64,000 bases of DNA from Neorhizobium alkalisoli (lineage in GTDB: Bacteria > Pseudomonadota > Alphaproteobacteria > Rhizobiales > Rhizobiaceae). The position numbers were made by a program, and so were the translations under genes. The stretch's first letter is position 1; each line of letters opens with the position of its first letter. Where the stretch lies: assembly GCF_002968635.1 (NCBI RefSeq), contig NZ_PVBN01000004.1:310001-374000 (forward strand), read 5' to 3'. Positions 25,324 through 34,374 of this stretch are shown piece after piece. The notes under the pieces were generated by a model. It made no database searches. It was not told the origin of the DNA and saw only the letters and a program-made list of their open reading frames with translations.

Positions 25324-25932
25324 CTAATCCGGTGAAGTGACCACCTTAGGCGCACCTTCGCCACGCGCGATGCGCCGGACTTCGCCCGCGGCTGCGTCAA
25401 GGATGCCTTGCGACAGCGTCTCGTCCGTCATAATCCGTGAAAGTGTGACTGCGCCCACCATGAGAGACAGTATCGCCATCGCCTTGCCGCTGGGATTCGA
25501 GCTGTTGGCATCGTCCATCAGCTCATCCAGAACTTCGAAGTGAGCGCGGATACCATCCTCGAATGGTCGCCGGACCTCCTCGCTTTGCCGCGCCGCATCT
25601 GCTCCCAGCGCGACCAAAGGGCAACCGTCGGCCTTTTCGCCGAGATGTCCCGGTGAGAGGTAGAACTCCATGACTGCTTCGAGGGGATCGGAGCTGTCCG
25701 CAGCGGCTGTCGACCATCTGCTGGTAGCGCTTTCCATCGCGCGCCTCGATGCCAGTGCAGCAAGGTCGTCCTTAGACGAAAACTGCTTGTAGAAGCCGCC
25801 CTGCGTCAGGCCCGCACCCTTCATCAGATCCTTCAGGCCAATCCCGTCAAAGCCATGCTCTCGAAACAGTCGGCTGGCCACGTTGATCACGGTTTCCCGA
25901 TTTGCCTCGGCCTGTGCGCGGCTCACTCTCAT
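25324..25932 (-). CDS. TetR-family repressor of the RND pump
   Basis: A 202-residue TetR protein: RETVINVASRLFREHGFDGIGLKDLMKGAGLTQGGFYKQFSSKDDLAALA (about 11-60) is the DNA-binding domain, followed by a ligand domain with FYLSPGHLGEKADGCPLVALGADAARQ, the pattern of TetR_C-type pump regulators. ATG 25932 is preferred because GGAG lies 7 nt upstream; a TTG at 25944 is in frame. It diverges from the membrane-fusion gene across the shared operator block, so it is the most likely repressor of the pump. Confidence 0.88.
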   Translation of the reverse strand: MRVSRAQAEANRETVINVASRLFREHGFDGIGLKDLMKGAGLTQGGFYKQFSSKDDLAALASRRAMESATSRWSTAAADSSDPLEAVMEFYLSPGHLGEKADGCPLVALGADAARQSEEVRRPFEDGIRAHFEVLDELMDDANSSNPSGKAMAILSLMVGAVTLSRIMTDETLSQGILDAAAGEVRRIARGEGAPKVVTSPD

Positions 25933-25945
25933 GTTGATCTCCAAT

Positions 25946-25995
25946 TAGATTTCAGTTGACATCTATATCGCAAATAGAGTTAGATCGCAATCTAA
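25946..25995. promoter_or_regulatory. shared operator block, copy 2 (TetR/RND pump)
   Basis: TAGAT-N10-ATCTA (25946-25965) followed by TTAGAT-CGCA-ATCTAA (25980-25995), a perfect 6-bp dyad. The whole block matches 22915-22964 without gaps at 38 of 50 positions. It sits between the divergent TetR gene and the RND membrane-fusion gene. Confidence 0.75.
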
Positions 25996-26030
25996 TTTAT
26001 GCAGATGGCTCGTCAAGAAGAGAAATTCAA

Positions 26031-27146
26031 ATGAAACGCAAACATGTCGTGGCCTCTGTGGGCCTTGTGGCAGCAGCGGTTGCCGCCGCTACCCTCTTCC
26101 TCGTTACTGAGACCACCGAAGGGAAGGCCGAAACCGCCGACCCAAGGACGGCGCCGCCATTGGTCATGGTGGCAAACGCAAAGAATTCTGAAACGGCGGA
26201 GCGCTCATTCACCGGAACTGTCGCTTCACGCGTACAGAGCAACCTCGGGTTCCGGGTTCCCGGCAAGATCATCGAGCGGATGGTCGATGTGGGTCAGCAG
26301 GTGAAACAGGGCCAAGCCCTGTTGCGCATCGACGAATCCGATCTCCAGCTCGCGCTGACAGCCAAGCGCAACACGGTCATCGCAGCGCGTGCTGTCCTGA
26401 TTCAGGCGCAAGCCGATGAGAAGCGCTATGCGGCGCTGGTGAAAAACGGATTGGCTGCTACTCCCCAGCGTTATGAACAGGCGAAGGCGGCCCTAGACAC
26501 GGCTTCGGCACAGTTTGCCGCGGCCGAAGCTGACGCTAAGATCGCAGAAAACGAGGCTACCTATACCGTACTTCTTGCAGACTCGGACGGAACTGTCGTC
26601 GATACTCTTGGTGAGCCGGGACAGGTTGTGGCTGCGGACCAGACGGTCGTTCAACTCGCGCAGGCTGGGCCGCGTGAAGCTGTTGTTTGGCTACCTGAGG
26701 CTTTGCGTCCCGACATCGGATCCGAAGTGGAGGCCAGTGTCTATGGCGGCGAAGGTCTAAGCGGGAAAGCCCGCTTACGACAGATCTCCGATGCTGCCGA
26801 TCCGCAAACCCGTACTTACGAGGCGCGCTATGTTCTCGATGGCGCCGCCGCCTCCGCCCCGCTCGGCTCGACGGTGACGATCAAAATCTTGGACGCTGAC
26901 AGGCAGGCGGAGGTCGCTGTTCCGGTAGGTGCTATCCTGGACGACGGTATCCGGACGGGCGTGTGGGTTCTAAACGGCGCCGCTTCAACGGTGAACTTCG
27001 CTCCCATAGCCATCAAACGGATCGGAGACGAGACGGCGTTCGTCACCGGAATTGGCATCGGTGAGCAGGTTGTCGCTCTGGGCGCCCATCTGCTGGAAGA
27101 TGGTGCGGCTGTCCGGACCTCGGTGCAGGAAAAGGTGAAAAAATGA
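26031..27146 (+). CDS. RND efflux periplasmic adaptor (HlyD/MFP family)
   Basis: A 371-residue membrane-fusion protein. An N-terminal signal/anchor (KHVVASVGLVAAAVAAATLFLV), then the adaptor core: FRVPGKIIERMVDVGQQVKQGQALLRID (biotinyl-lipoyl half, about 75-105), a helical hairpin through AAARAVLIQAQADEKRYAALVKNGLAA-like sequence, the second lipoyl half (LADSDGTVVDTLGEPGQVV), and the barrel/membrane-proximal domains. ATG 26031 follows AGAAG. Its stop overlaps the RND gene start by 4 bp. No outer-membrane factor gene is present in the window. Confidence 0.93.
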   Translation: MKRKHVVASVGLVAAAVAAATLFLVTETTEGKAETADPRTAPPLVMVANAKNSETAERSFTGTVASRVQSNLGFRVPGKIIERMVDVGQQVKQGQALLRIDESDLQLALTAKRNTVIAARAVLIQAQADEKRYAALVKNGLAATPQRYEQAKAALDTASAQFAAAEADAKIAENEATYTVLLADSDGTVVDTLGEPGQVVAADQTVVQLAQAGPREAVVWLPEALRPDIGSEVEASVYGGEGLSGKARLRQISDAADPQTRTYEARYVLDGAAASAPLGSTVTIKILDADRQAEVAVPVGAILDDGIRTGVWVLNGAASTVNFAPIAIKRIGDETAFVTGIGIGEQVVALGAHLLEDGAAVRTSVQEKVKK

Positions 27147-30100
27147 GCTTCAATCTTTCCGCCATCGCGGTTCGCGAGCGCGCCGTCACTCTGTTCTTCA
27201 TCGTTCTGTTGGCCGCTGCGGGAGTTTACGCTTTCGTCAAGCTAGGACGTGCCGAGGATCCCTCCTTCACGATCAAGACGCTGACGGTCACGTCAGTTTG
27301 GCCGGGCGCCACTGCACGTGAAATGCAGGATCTTGTCGCCGAGCCACTTGAGAAGCGTATCCAGGAACTCACATGGTACGACCGTGTCGAAACAACGACG
27401 CGGCCAGGCTATGCCTTCCTCACGGTCACGCTCAAGGACAATACGCCGGCGTCCGCAGTCGAAGAGGAATTCTACCAGGCGCGCAAGAAGCTTGGCGATG
27501 AGGCTCGAAATCTCCCGCCTGGCGTCATTGGCCCTTTCGTCAATGATGAATATTCCGATGTGAGCTTTGCGCTCTACGCGCTCAAGGCCAAGGGAATGCC
27601 GATGCGCGACCTCGTTCGGCAGGCGGAAGTGATCCGTCAGGATCTCCTGCATGTTCCGGGCGTCAAGAAGATCAATATCCTCGGGGAGCGGCCTGAACAG
27701 ATCTTTGTCGAATTTTCCTATGCCAAGCTCGCGACACTTGGAGTATCGGCCCAGGATATCGCCGCGGCTTTGCAAAGACAGAATACAGTCACGCCCGCCG
27801 GCTCGATCGACACGCGTGGGCCACAGGTTTTTATCCGTTTCGACGGAGCCTATAACAGTGTGCAGGCGATTGCCGATACGCCGATCGTTGCGGCCGGACG
27901 AACCCTGAAGCTCTCCGATCTAGCGGATGTGCGGCGCGGGTATGAGGATCCGGCGACCTACATCATCCGCCATGAGGGCGAGCCGACAATTATGCTGGGC
28001 GCAGTGATGCAACAGGGCTGGAATGGTCTTGAGCTCGGAGCGGCGCTTGAAGCACGATCTGCTGCGATCGCGCAGACATTGCCGCTGGGCATGACGCTTT
28101 CCAAGGTCAGCGATCAGGCCGTCAATATCGACGAGGCGGTCGGCGAGTTCATGCTCAAGTTCGCGATGGCGCTCGGTGTCGTGCTGTTCGTCAGTCTGGT
28201 CGCCCTCGGCTGGCGCGTCGGTATTGTCGTGGCACTCGCAGTGCCGCTGACGCTTGCTGTCGTCTTCCTCATCATGCTGGAGACCGGACGGTTCTTCGAT
28301 CGCATCACGCTCGGCGCCCTGATCCTTGCGCTTGGCCTTCTCGTCGACGACGCCATCATCGCCATCGAGGTCATGGTGGTGAAGATGGAGGAGGGCATGG
28401 ATCGGATCAAGGCGGCCGCCTATGCCTGGAGCCATACCGCGGCACCTATGCTGTCTGGTACACTTGTCACGATCATCGGATTGATGCCCGTTGGCTTCGC
28501 GAAATCAACGGCGGGTGAATACGCAGGCAATATTTTCTGGGTCGTGGGTTTTGCCTTGATCGTTTCCTGGATCGTCGCCGTGACCTTTACGCCCTACCTG
28601 GGCGTGAAGATGCTGCCGAACATCAAGCCGGTCGAGGGCGGTCATCACGCTCTCTATAATACGCCGAACTACCGTCGCCTGCGCTCCGTCATCGAGTTCG
28701 CTGTTCGCCACAAATTCATGGTGTGTGCCGTAGTCGGCATCACGATGGCTGTTTCGGTCGTCGGTATGGGGGGCGTAAAACAGCAGTTCTTTCCGACTTC
28801 GGATCGCCCTGAGGTGCTGGTCGAGGTACGGATGCAAGAGGGCACAAGCATCGAGGCCACGACGGCAGCAGTGAAGAAAGTCGAAGACTGGCTGCAAGCC
28901 CAACCCGAGACGAACATCGTCACCGCGTATGTGGGGCAGGGCGCGCCCCGCTTCTTCTTTGCCATGGCGCCGGAGTTGCCCGACCCCTCGTTTGCCAAGG
29001 TCGTTGTGCTCACGCCCGATGCCCATGCACGCGAAGAATTGAAACACCGCCTTCGGGCCGCCATATCGGACGGCCTTGTTCCTGAGGCATCCGTGCGCGT
29101 GACCCAGCTTGTGTTCGGGCCATACACGCCGTTCCCGGTTGAGTTCCGGATCACGGGACCCGATCAGGATGAGCTCTACAAAATTTCCGGGCAGGCTCTG
29201 GCGATCATGAAGGCGGTTCCAGATGTCCGGCAGGCAAACAGGGACTGGGGCAACCGGACCCCTGTTCTAAGGTTCGTCCCGGATCAGGAACGACTTAATC
29301 TCATCGGTCTTTCTCCCGCCGAGGCTGCGCAGCAGATGCAGTTGCTGCTGAGCGGCATCCCGGTGACGCAGGTGCGCGACAACATCCGGAACGTGCCCGT
29401 CGTTGCCCGAAGTGCTGGAGAAAACCGCCTGGATCCATCAAGGCTTGCCGACTTTTCCCTGATGAGCAGGAACGGCCGTCAGGTGCCCCTTGACCAGATC
29501 GGGCATTCCGAGATCCGGTTCGAGGAACCGATCCTGAAACGTCGCGATCGGATGCCGGTGGTCACGATCAGATCCGACATCAACGAGGCGACGCAGCCCC
29601 CGGAGGTCTCGCAGCAGGTCATGAAGGCCCTCCAGCCGCTGATCGCATCACTCCCCGTCGGATACCGCATCGAGATGGGTGGGAACATCGAGGAGTCCTT
29701 GAAGGCCAATGTTGCATTGGTTCAGGTCTTCCCATTGATGATCGCCGCCACGTTGATCGTCATCATCCTGCAGGTTCGCAGTCTGTCGACGATGACAATG
29801 GTGATGCTTACCGCCCCCCTTGGCCTTGCCGGAGTGGTCCCGACCTTGCTCCTGTTCAACCAGCCGTTCGGTTTCAACGCCATTCTCGGGTTGATCGGAT
29901 TGGCGGGTATCCTCATGCGCAACACGCTGATTCTGACAGAGCAGATCAAGGAAAACCAGGCGGCCGGCCTCGATGATTATCATGCCGTCATCGAAGCCAC
30001 AGTCCAGAGAACGAGACCCGTGATTTTGACGGCGCTTGCAGCCGTCCTAGCGTTCATCCCCCTGACCCATTCGGTCTTCTGGGGATCGATGGCCTATACC

Positions 30101-30253
30101 CTGATCGGGGGCACGGCCGCGGGCACCGTTATGATCCTGCTCTTCCTTCCGGCTCTGTATGCGGTGTGGTTCCGGATCAAGCCCCCGAAGGAAAGTGGTC
30201 TTCGGGAAGTGACTTACGCACACGAACCTCCAAGGGCGATTGCGGCGGAGTAG
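27143..30253 (+). CDS. RND efflux permease
   Basis: A 1036-residue inner-membrane proton/drug antiporter with 12 helices and two large periplasmic loops. The N-terminal AVRERAVTLFFIVLLAAAGVYAFVKLGRAEDPSF is typical, GLLVDDAIIAIEVMVVKMEEG in TM4 carries the proton-relay aspartates (about 395-415), and LGFNAILGLIGLAGILMRNTLILTEQIKENQA-like sequence closes TM11. Size and motifs fit the HAE/MdtB-like branch. Starts inside the adaptor stop codon. Repression by the divergent TetR regulator is expected. Confidence 0.95.
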   Translation: MSFNLSAIAVRERAVTLFFIVLLAAAGVYAFVKLGRAEDPSFTIKTLTVTSVWPGATAREMQDLVAEPLEKRIQELTWYDRVETTTRPGYAFLTVTLKDNTPASAVEEEFYQARKKLGDEARNLPPGVIGPFVNDEYSDVSFALYALKAKGMPMRDLVRQAEVIRQDLLHVPGVKKINILGERPEQIFVEFSYAKLATLGVSAQDIAAALQRQNTVTPAGSIDTRGPQVFIRFDGAYNSVQAIADTPIVAAGRTLKLSDLADVRRGYEDPATYIIRHEGEPTIMLGAVMQQGWNGLELGAALEARSAAIAQTLPLGMTLSKVSDQAVNIDEAVGEFMLKFAMALGVVLFVSLVALGWRVGIVVALAVPLTLAVVFLIMLETGRFFDRITLGALILALGLLVDDAIIAIEVMVVKMEEGMDRIKAAAYAWSHTAAPMLSGTLVTIIGLMPVGFAKSTAGEYAGNIFWVVGFALIVSWIVAVTFTPYLGVKMLPNIKPVEGGHHALYNTPNYRRLRSVIEFAVRHKFMVCAVVGITMAVSVVGMGGVKQQFFPTSDRPEVLVEVRMQEGTSIEATTAAVKKVEDWLQAQPETNIVTAYVGQGAPRFFFAMAPELPDPSFAKVVVLTPDAHAREELKHRLRAAISDGLVPEASVRVTQLVFGPYTPFPVEFRITGPDQDELYKISGQALAIMKAVPDVRQANRDWGNRTPVLRFVPDQERLNLIGLSPAEAAQQMQLLLSGIPVTQVRDNIRNVPVVARSAGENRLDPSRLADFSLMSRNGRQVPLDQIGHSEIRFEEPILKRRDRMPVVTIRSDINEATQPPEVSQQVMKALQPLIASLPVGYRIEMGGNIEESLKANVALVQVFPLMIAATLIVIILQVRSLSTMTMVMLTAPLGLAGVVPTLLLFNQPFGFNAILGLIGLAGILMRNTLILTEQIKENQAAGLDDYHAVIEATVQRTRPVILTALAAVLAFIPLTHSVFWGSMAYTLIGGTAAGTVMILLFLPALYAVWFRIKPPKESGLREVTYAHEPPRAIAAE

Positions 30254-30331
30254 TCGGCTCGTGATCAATACGTCCCATCCATTTTTCAGCGGCGAATCTC
30301 AATTTCACAAGAGGTCGTGGAGACTAGGAAC

Positions 30332-31015
30332 ATGGTGAAAATCGCGGAAGCCCTGGAGTGCGGTCGAGCCATTGAAAAAGAAAGCTTGAGTGGATGTGAC
30401 ATGGGTTTTCCGACACCTACAGAGATCGACGTCAGTCTCTTCCGCGAGCGAATACTGGATGTGGCGGAAGAGCACTTTCGCCGCATTGGACACCAAAAAA
30501 CGTCGGTGGACGACATAGCAGTCCACCTCGGGGTGAGCCGCGCGAACATCTATCGCTTTTTTCCTTCGAGGGCGGCGATCAACAAGTCGGTCTGTGGCCG
30601 TTTCCTTAACCGAACAATCCTGTTTGGGGGATCGATCGCAGATGTGCCAGGGCCAGCCCGTACCAAGCTTGTAGCCCTCTTGCACGCCCTCCATCGCGAA
30701 AGAAGGCGCACTTTTATGCAACAGAAGCCGATCCACGATCTGATCACCGCCGCAACGAACGAGAACTGGGCTGTCAACCGAGCACACAACGAACAGCTAG
30801 TGGGACTGACCGAAACGATCGTGAGCGAGGGTATTGAAGCAGGCGAGTTTGGCGTCAAGGACTCCGCGCAGGCCGCGCGCGATGTCGTGAGATCCTTCAT
30901 GCCATTCTACCATCCCGTTCTCATAGAGCAGGGTGCCCGAAGCGGTGAAGATACAGAGGCTGGCCTTTTAGCTCAGACCAACTTCATCGCCGCAGCGCTC
31001 AGCACATCAGCCTAG
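30332..31015 (+). CDS. TetR-family regulator (AefR-like)
   Basis: A 227-residue TetR protein. The HTH is at about 35-80: FRERILDVAEEHFRRIGHQKTSVDDIAVHLGVSRANIYRFFPSRAAIN. The C-terminal domain is diverse. ATG 30332 follows AGGAAC; GTG 30317 and ATG 30401 are alternative starts. It lies 78 bp after the RND permease in the same direction and 103 bp before an SDR gene, so it may control either. No operator recognised. Confidence 0.82.
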   Translation: MVKIAEALECGRAIEKESLSGCDMGFPTPTEIDVSLFRERILDVAEEHFRRIGHQKTSVDDIAVHLGVSRANIYRFFPSRAAINKSVCGRFLNRTILFGGSIADVPGPARTKLVALLHALHRERRRTFMQQKPIHDLITAATNENWAVNRAHNEQLVGLTETIVSEGIEAGEFGVKDSAQAARDVVRSFMPFYHPVLIEQGARSGEDTEAGLLAQTNFIAAALSTSA

Positions 31016-31118
31016 GATTCCCGCGGCGGCAGTTTCCAAATTCCAACAGACTCTGATCCCGCATTTTCAAATGAATTCATTCGTCTCGCGACCCAACCAG
31101 CTAACTCCAGGAGCATTT

Positions 31119-31940
31119 ATGTCAAATCGAAAAGTTGTCGTGATTACGGGAGCATCATCGGGAATTGGTGAAGCGTCGGCCCGTCTTCTGTCGCAGAATG
31201 GATTCCAGGTCTTCGGGGGTGCTCGCGACCTCAGCCGCGCGCCTGCGATACCCGGTGTCCGCTTCGGAACTGTAGACGTCACCGATGAAACTTCAGTCTC
31301 CCAATTCATTGAATGGGTACTGTCCGAAGCCGGCAGGATAGATGTGCTCGTTAACAATGCGGGCGTATCGCTTGTAGGCCCCATCGAAAATACATCGACT
31401 CCTGAAGCTCAATCGGTGTTCGACACCAATCTTTTTGGGCCTTTGCGCATGATTCGCGCGGCACTGCCTTCGATGCGTGCCGCGCGAAGCGGGATCATCA
31501 TCAACATGAGTTCCGTGCTCGGCTTTCTGCCCGCACCATTTATGGGCATCTACGCGAGCAGCAAGCACGCGCTTGAAGGCTTGTCGGAATCCCTGGATCA
31601 TGAAATCCGAGAGTACAACGTGCGCGTCGTCCTCATCGAGCCAACGTTCACAAACACCAACCTTGACGTCAACGCAAAGCACACTAGTGCCCCCCTCGGA
31701 GTCTATGCGGCTCAGGCCATGGCAACCACCAAAACGATCGAGGCACAGATAAAGGCGGCACCGTCTCGTGAGATCGTTGCCAACCAGATCCTGGCAGCAA
31801 TCAACGGCCCCTACCGTATGAGGCAACCGGCTGGCGGGCAGGCAAAATTGCTGAGCAGGCTGCGCAGGTTTATGCCGGCACTGGCGGTTGATAGCAGTCT
31901 ACGGAAAACATTCGGCTTCAACAGGCGGCCTCAGTCCTAG
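31119..31940 (+). CDS. short-chain dehydrogenase/reductase
   Basis: A 273-residue classical SDR. VVVITGASSGIGEASARLL (TGxxxGxG cofactor motif, 6-24), DVLVNNAGVSL (NNAG, about 75-85), a catalytic Ser in INMSSVLGF (about 130) and YASSKHALEGLSESL (YxxxK, about 146-150) are all present. The second motif residues suggest NADP(H) or NAD(H); not decided. The start follows CAGGAGC. Substrate unknown; it follows a TetR gene and ends the efflux island just before the integrated element. Confidence 0.9.
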   Translation: MSNRKVVVITGASSGIGEASARLLSQNGFQVFGGARDLSRAPAIPGVRFGTVDVTDETSVSQFIEWVLSEAGRIDVLVNNAGVSLVGPIENTSTPEAQSVFDTNLFGPLRMIRAALPSMRAARSGIIINMSSVLGFLPAPFMGIYASSKHALEGLSESLDHEIREYNVRVVLIEPTFTNTNLDVNAKHTSAPLGVYAAQAMATTKTIEAQIKAAPSREIVANQILAAINGPYRMRQPAGGQAKLLSRLRRFMPALAVDSSLRKTFGFNRRPQS

Positions 31941-32096
31941 ATGTGGGCGAACTTCCCCACAAGTCGGTGCGTAGCCTGTGGCGATGGATCCGATCTCACC
32001 GAATTGCTGGTTATTCGTCAATAGGACCTGCTACCAAGACACGGGTGCCGGTCCATCAGTAACTAATCCGGTCTTATGTTTAGCTCTAAAAGAAAA

Positions 32097-32141
32097 TGGC
32101 GCACCCGACAGGATTCGAACCTGTGACCTTTGGAATCGGAA
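32097..32141 (-). other. tRNA-Arg(CCG) 3' fragment, probable attachment site (attL)
   Basis: On the minus strand these 45 nt form the 3' part of a tRNA: loop TTCCGAT with anticodon CCG, 3' anticodon strand TCCAA, variable region, T-arm ACAGG-TTCGAAT-CCTGT, acceptor strand with encoded CCA. The 5' anticodon strand expected next (TTGGA) is replaced, so the tRNA is cut in the anticodon loop, where tyrosine integrases often cross over. An integrase gene starts 170 bp away. Confidence 0.75.
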
Positions 32142-32164
32142 AACAGGTCTAACCGATTTCCCGG

Positions 32165-32290
32165 TGCTTCCTCTTGTTAGATTGAATTGTATTTCGTAAG
32201 ATAAATCAATAAGAAAGTGCTTACCGAGATTCCAACGGTTTGGACTAAATTTACCCGAATTTGCTTCCTGCTGCTTCCTATATGCTTCCT
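32165..32290 (+). repeat. four TGCTTCCT direct repeats, candidate integrase arm sites
   Basis: TGCTTCCT occurs at 32165, 32262, 32272 and 32283. Three are spaced 10 and 11 bp, one helical turn apart, and all lie between the tRNA fragment and the integrase gene, where arm-type binding sites of tyrosine recombinases are expected. Confidence 0.6.
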
Positions 32291-32310
32291 GTAAATGGTG
32301 AGGTGCCCCA

Positions 32311-33576
32311 GTGGTGAAGCTGACGAAGAGAATAATCGACGGCCTCCAGGCACGCGACAAAGACTACTTTGAATGGGATGATGAGCTGCCTGGTTTTGGC
32401 GTTCGCATCTGGCCAACCGGTAGGAAAACCTACCTAGCTCAGTACCGAGCCGGTAAGCAGACAAGGCGCTTCAAAATCGGCGTCCATGGCCCGCTGACCG
32501 TCGAGGAAGCCAGGAAGGAGGCCAAGGTCGTCTTGGGTGATGTCGCACGTGGCGACGATCCTCAATTGGATCGTGCCACTCGCCGCAAATCTCTAGCGGT
32601 CAAAGAGCTATGTGAAGCCTATCTCGACGCGGCGGACAAGGGGCTCGTTTTCGGCAAGCGCGGCAAGCCTAAAAAGGCATCCACCCTTTATGTCGACCGC
32701 GGCCGGATCAATCGGCATATCATCCCGTTGATCGGTACCAAGTTGGTAAGGGACCTGACTACCGCCGACGCGGTGAAGATGATGCGGGATATCACCACCG
32801 GCAAGACGGCGGTGGACGAGAAGACCGACAAGGTGAGGGGAAGGGCGATTGTGCTCGGCGGCCCTGGTACGGCTTCGCAGGCTGTGACACTCCTAAGCGC
32901 CGTGCTGACCTATGCCGTTTCAGAAGGCATTATCGAGCATAATCCAGCACGCGGCATCAAGAGGCCGGCAGTTGGAAAGAGAACGCGGCGCCTCGATGCA
33001 AAAGAGTACCGTGCCCTCGGAAAGGCGCTGGAAACTGCTGATGATGAGACTTGGCAAGGTGTCGTGGGGACAACGCTGTTTCTGCTGACAGGTTTCCGCC
33101 TGAGTGAAATTGCCGGCTTGAAATGGATTGAGGTCGATGAGACTGGGAGCTGTTTTCGTCTCGATGACTCGAAGGAAGACGCATCAATCCGGCCGGTGGG
33201 GAAGCCCGTTTTTGAGGTCCTGTCTAAGGTGAGCAAACAGGGGAAAAACCCGTACGTGCTTCCAGGCCCTAGGGATGCAGATGGACACTACACTTCACTG
33301 GATGCGGCCATCGGTCGCCTGACGAAGAAGGCACGTCTAAGCGGCGTCACGTCGCATACCCTTCGGCACTCTTATGCCAGCGTGGCTGGCGACCTGGGCT
33401 TTACGGAGATCACGATCTCCGCGCTGCTCGGGCATGCGGCCGGCAATGTGACGCAGCGATATGTTCATCATCTGGATAGTGTTCTTATTGCTGCCGCCGA
33501 CAAGGTTTCTGGCGAGGTTTACCGAATGATGACGACGGACTTGGTCGAAGCGGAGAAACAGCCAAGGCGGGCTTAA
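32311..33576 (+). CDS. int: tyrosine recombinase/integrase (DUF4102-type N-terminus)
   Basis: A 421-residue site-specific recombinase. Residues 1-95 are the P4-type arm-binding domain (LTKRIIDGLQARDKDYFEWDDELPGFGVRIWPTGRKTYLAQYRAG), then a core-binding domain and the catalytic domain with Arg in LLTGFRLSEIAGLKW (about 268), His/Arg in HTLRHSYASVAGDLG (about 348) and LGHAAGNVTQRYVHH (His, Tyr near 385). GTG start at 32311. Converges with the excisionase-like gene with a 4-bp overlap. Its target is probably the tRNA-Arg gene fragment beside it. Confidence 0.95.
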   Translation: MVKLTKRIIDGLQARDKDYFEWDDELPGFGVRIWPTGRKTYLAQYRAGKQTRRFKIGVHGPLTVEEARKEAKVVLGDVARGDDPQLDRATRRKSLAVKELCEAYLDAADKGLVFGKRGKPKKASTLYVDRGRINRHIIPLIGTKLVRDLTTADAVKMMRDITTGKTAVDEKTDKVRGRAIVLGGPGTASQAVTLLSAVLTYAVSEGIIEHNPARGIKRPAVGKRTRRLDAKEYRALGKALETADDETWQGVVGTTLFLLTGFRLSEIAGLKWIEVDETGSCFRLDDSKEDASIRPVGKPVFEVLSKVSKQGKNPYVLPGPRDADGHYTSLDAAIGRLTKKARLSGVTSHTLRHSYASVAGDLGFTEITISALLGHAAGNVTQRYVHHLDSVLIAAADKVSGEVYRMMTTDLVEAEKQPRRA

Positions 33577-33824
33577 CCTGAGCGTCTTTCCGACGTTGAA
33601 CGGACGGACTTGGAAAGCCGTTCGTTTGCCCAGCCGTCCAGATCCTGAACATGGTAAAGCGGGATGCGGCCGCTGTATTGCATCGGCGGGCCGCCGCCGA
33701 CCGTTGCCATTTTGGCGAGCGTCGAGACTGCAATGTCGATGCCATGCTTCGCAGCAAGGTAGGCCGGCACATCTACCCGGCGAAGGCGAGGACGAGATGC
33801 GTCGCCGGTTGAGATCAACTTCAT
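33573..33824 (-). CDS. excisionase-like small DNA-binding protein
   Basis: An 83-residue basic protein, MKLISTGDASRPRLRRVDVPAYLAAKHGIDIAVSTLAKMATVGGGPPMQYSGRIPLYHVQDLDGWANERL. The pattern (AYLA..HG, TLAKM...GGGPP...GR.PLY...DLD.WA) is that of small winged-helix/AlpA-like proteins beside integrases in rhizobial elements, which may act as excision directionality factors. Start at 33824; a longer frame exists to 33848. Stop overlaps the convergent int stop by 4 bp. Function inferred from family and position. Confidence 0.7.
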   Translation of the reverse strand: MKLISTGDASRPRLRRVDVPAYLAAKHGIDIAVSTLAKMATVGGGPPMQYSGRIPLYHVQDLDGWANERLSKSVRSTSERRSG

Positions 33825-34148
33825 GGCCCCAGCTCTCCGCGTTTCCATAGGCAGAGCGGGCGGCCCTTTTCCGTTTCGCTGTCATGCAATCCTCGGTTTC
33901 GGGCGAACCGCCGCTCATCGGAAAACTGAGCCGAAAGGTCGCCGATGTGAATGCGAAATTGGGGGTAAGTGAGCGCTCTCCAGGGCCGCATGCCGTCTTT
34001 CGTCGCACGGCCTCGTAGTTGCCGCGGATCGTGCGATGAAAATAGAGAGCATTGGAGTACAAATACTTGAATTTCGCGGTGGCGGTCCGGTTGGGTCGCA
34101 GCATCATCAACTTGGCAAGGACGCTTTTAGTGCGTTGTGGCGAAAGCC

Positions 34149-34320
34149 GATTTCGTCAGTCGCTGAGTTTCCTAACTAGATTTCTATGGCGGCCTCTGTT
34201 TCTAACCGATTTTCGATGCAAAGCACATGGTTTCGATGAGGCTCATGACCATCGTTAATCGATTTTCGATATGATTGATCTCATATAAGCATTTTTCGAT
34301 ACAGGTAATTGATTTCCGAT
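34149..34320 (+). repeat. seven helically spaced GATTTTCGAT-like repeats
   Basis: Copies start at 34149, 34179, 34208, 34229, 34261, 34291 and 34311. Best copies read GATTTTCGAT (34208, 34261), ATTTTTCGAT and GATTTCCGAT. Spacings are 30, 29, 21, 32, 30 and 20 bp, near multiples of one helical turn. Several are preceded by TAAC or TAAT. The 11-mer TCTAACCGATTT also occurs near 32148. The stretch from 33825 to 34374 contains no gene I can support. Confidence 0.55.
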
Positions 34321-34374
34321 GTTCTCAGATGGCATATCGTTCCACCGCGGGTGTGAGTGGACGGAGCTTGCCCT

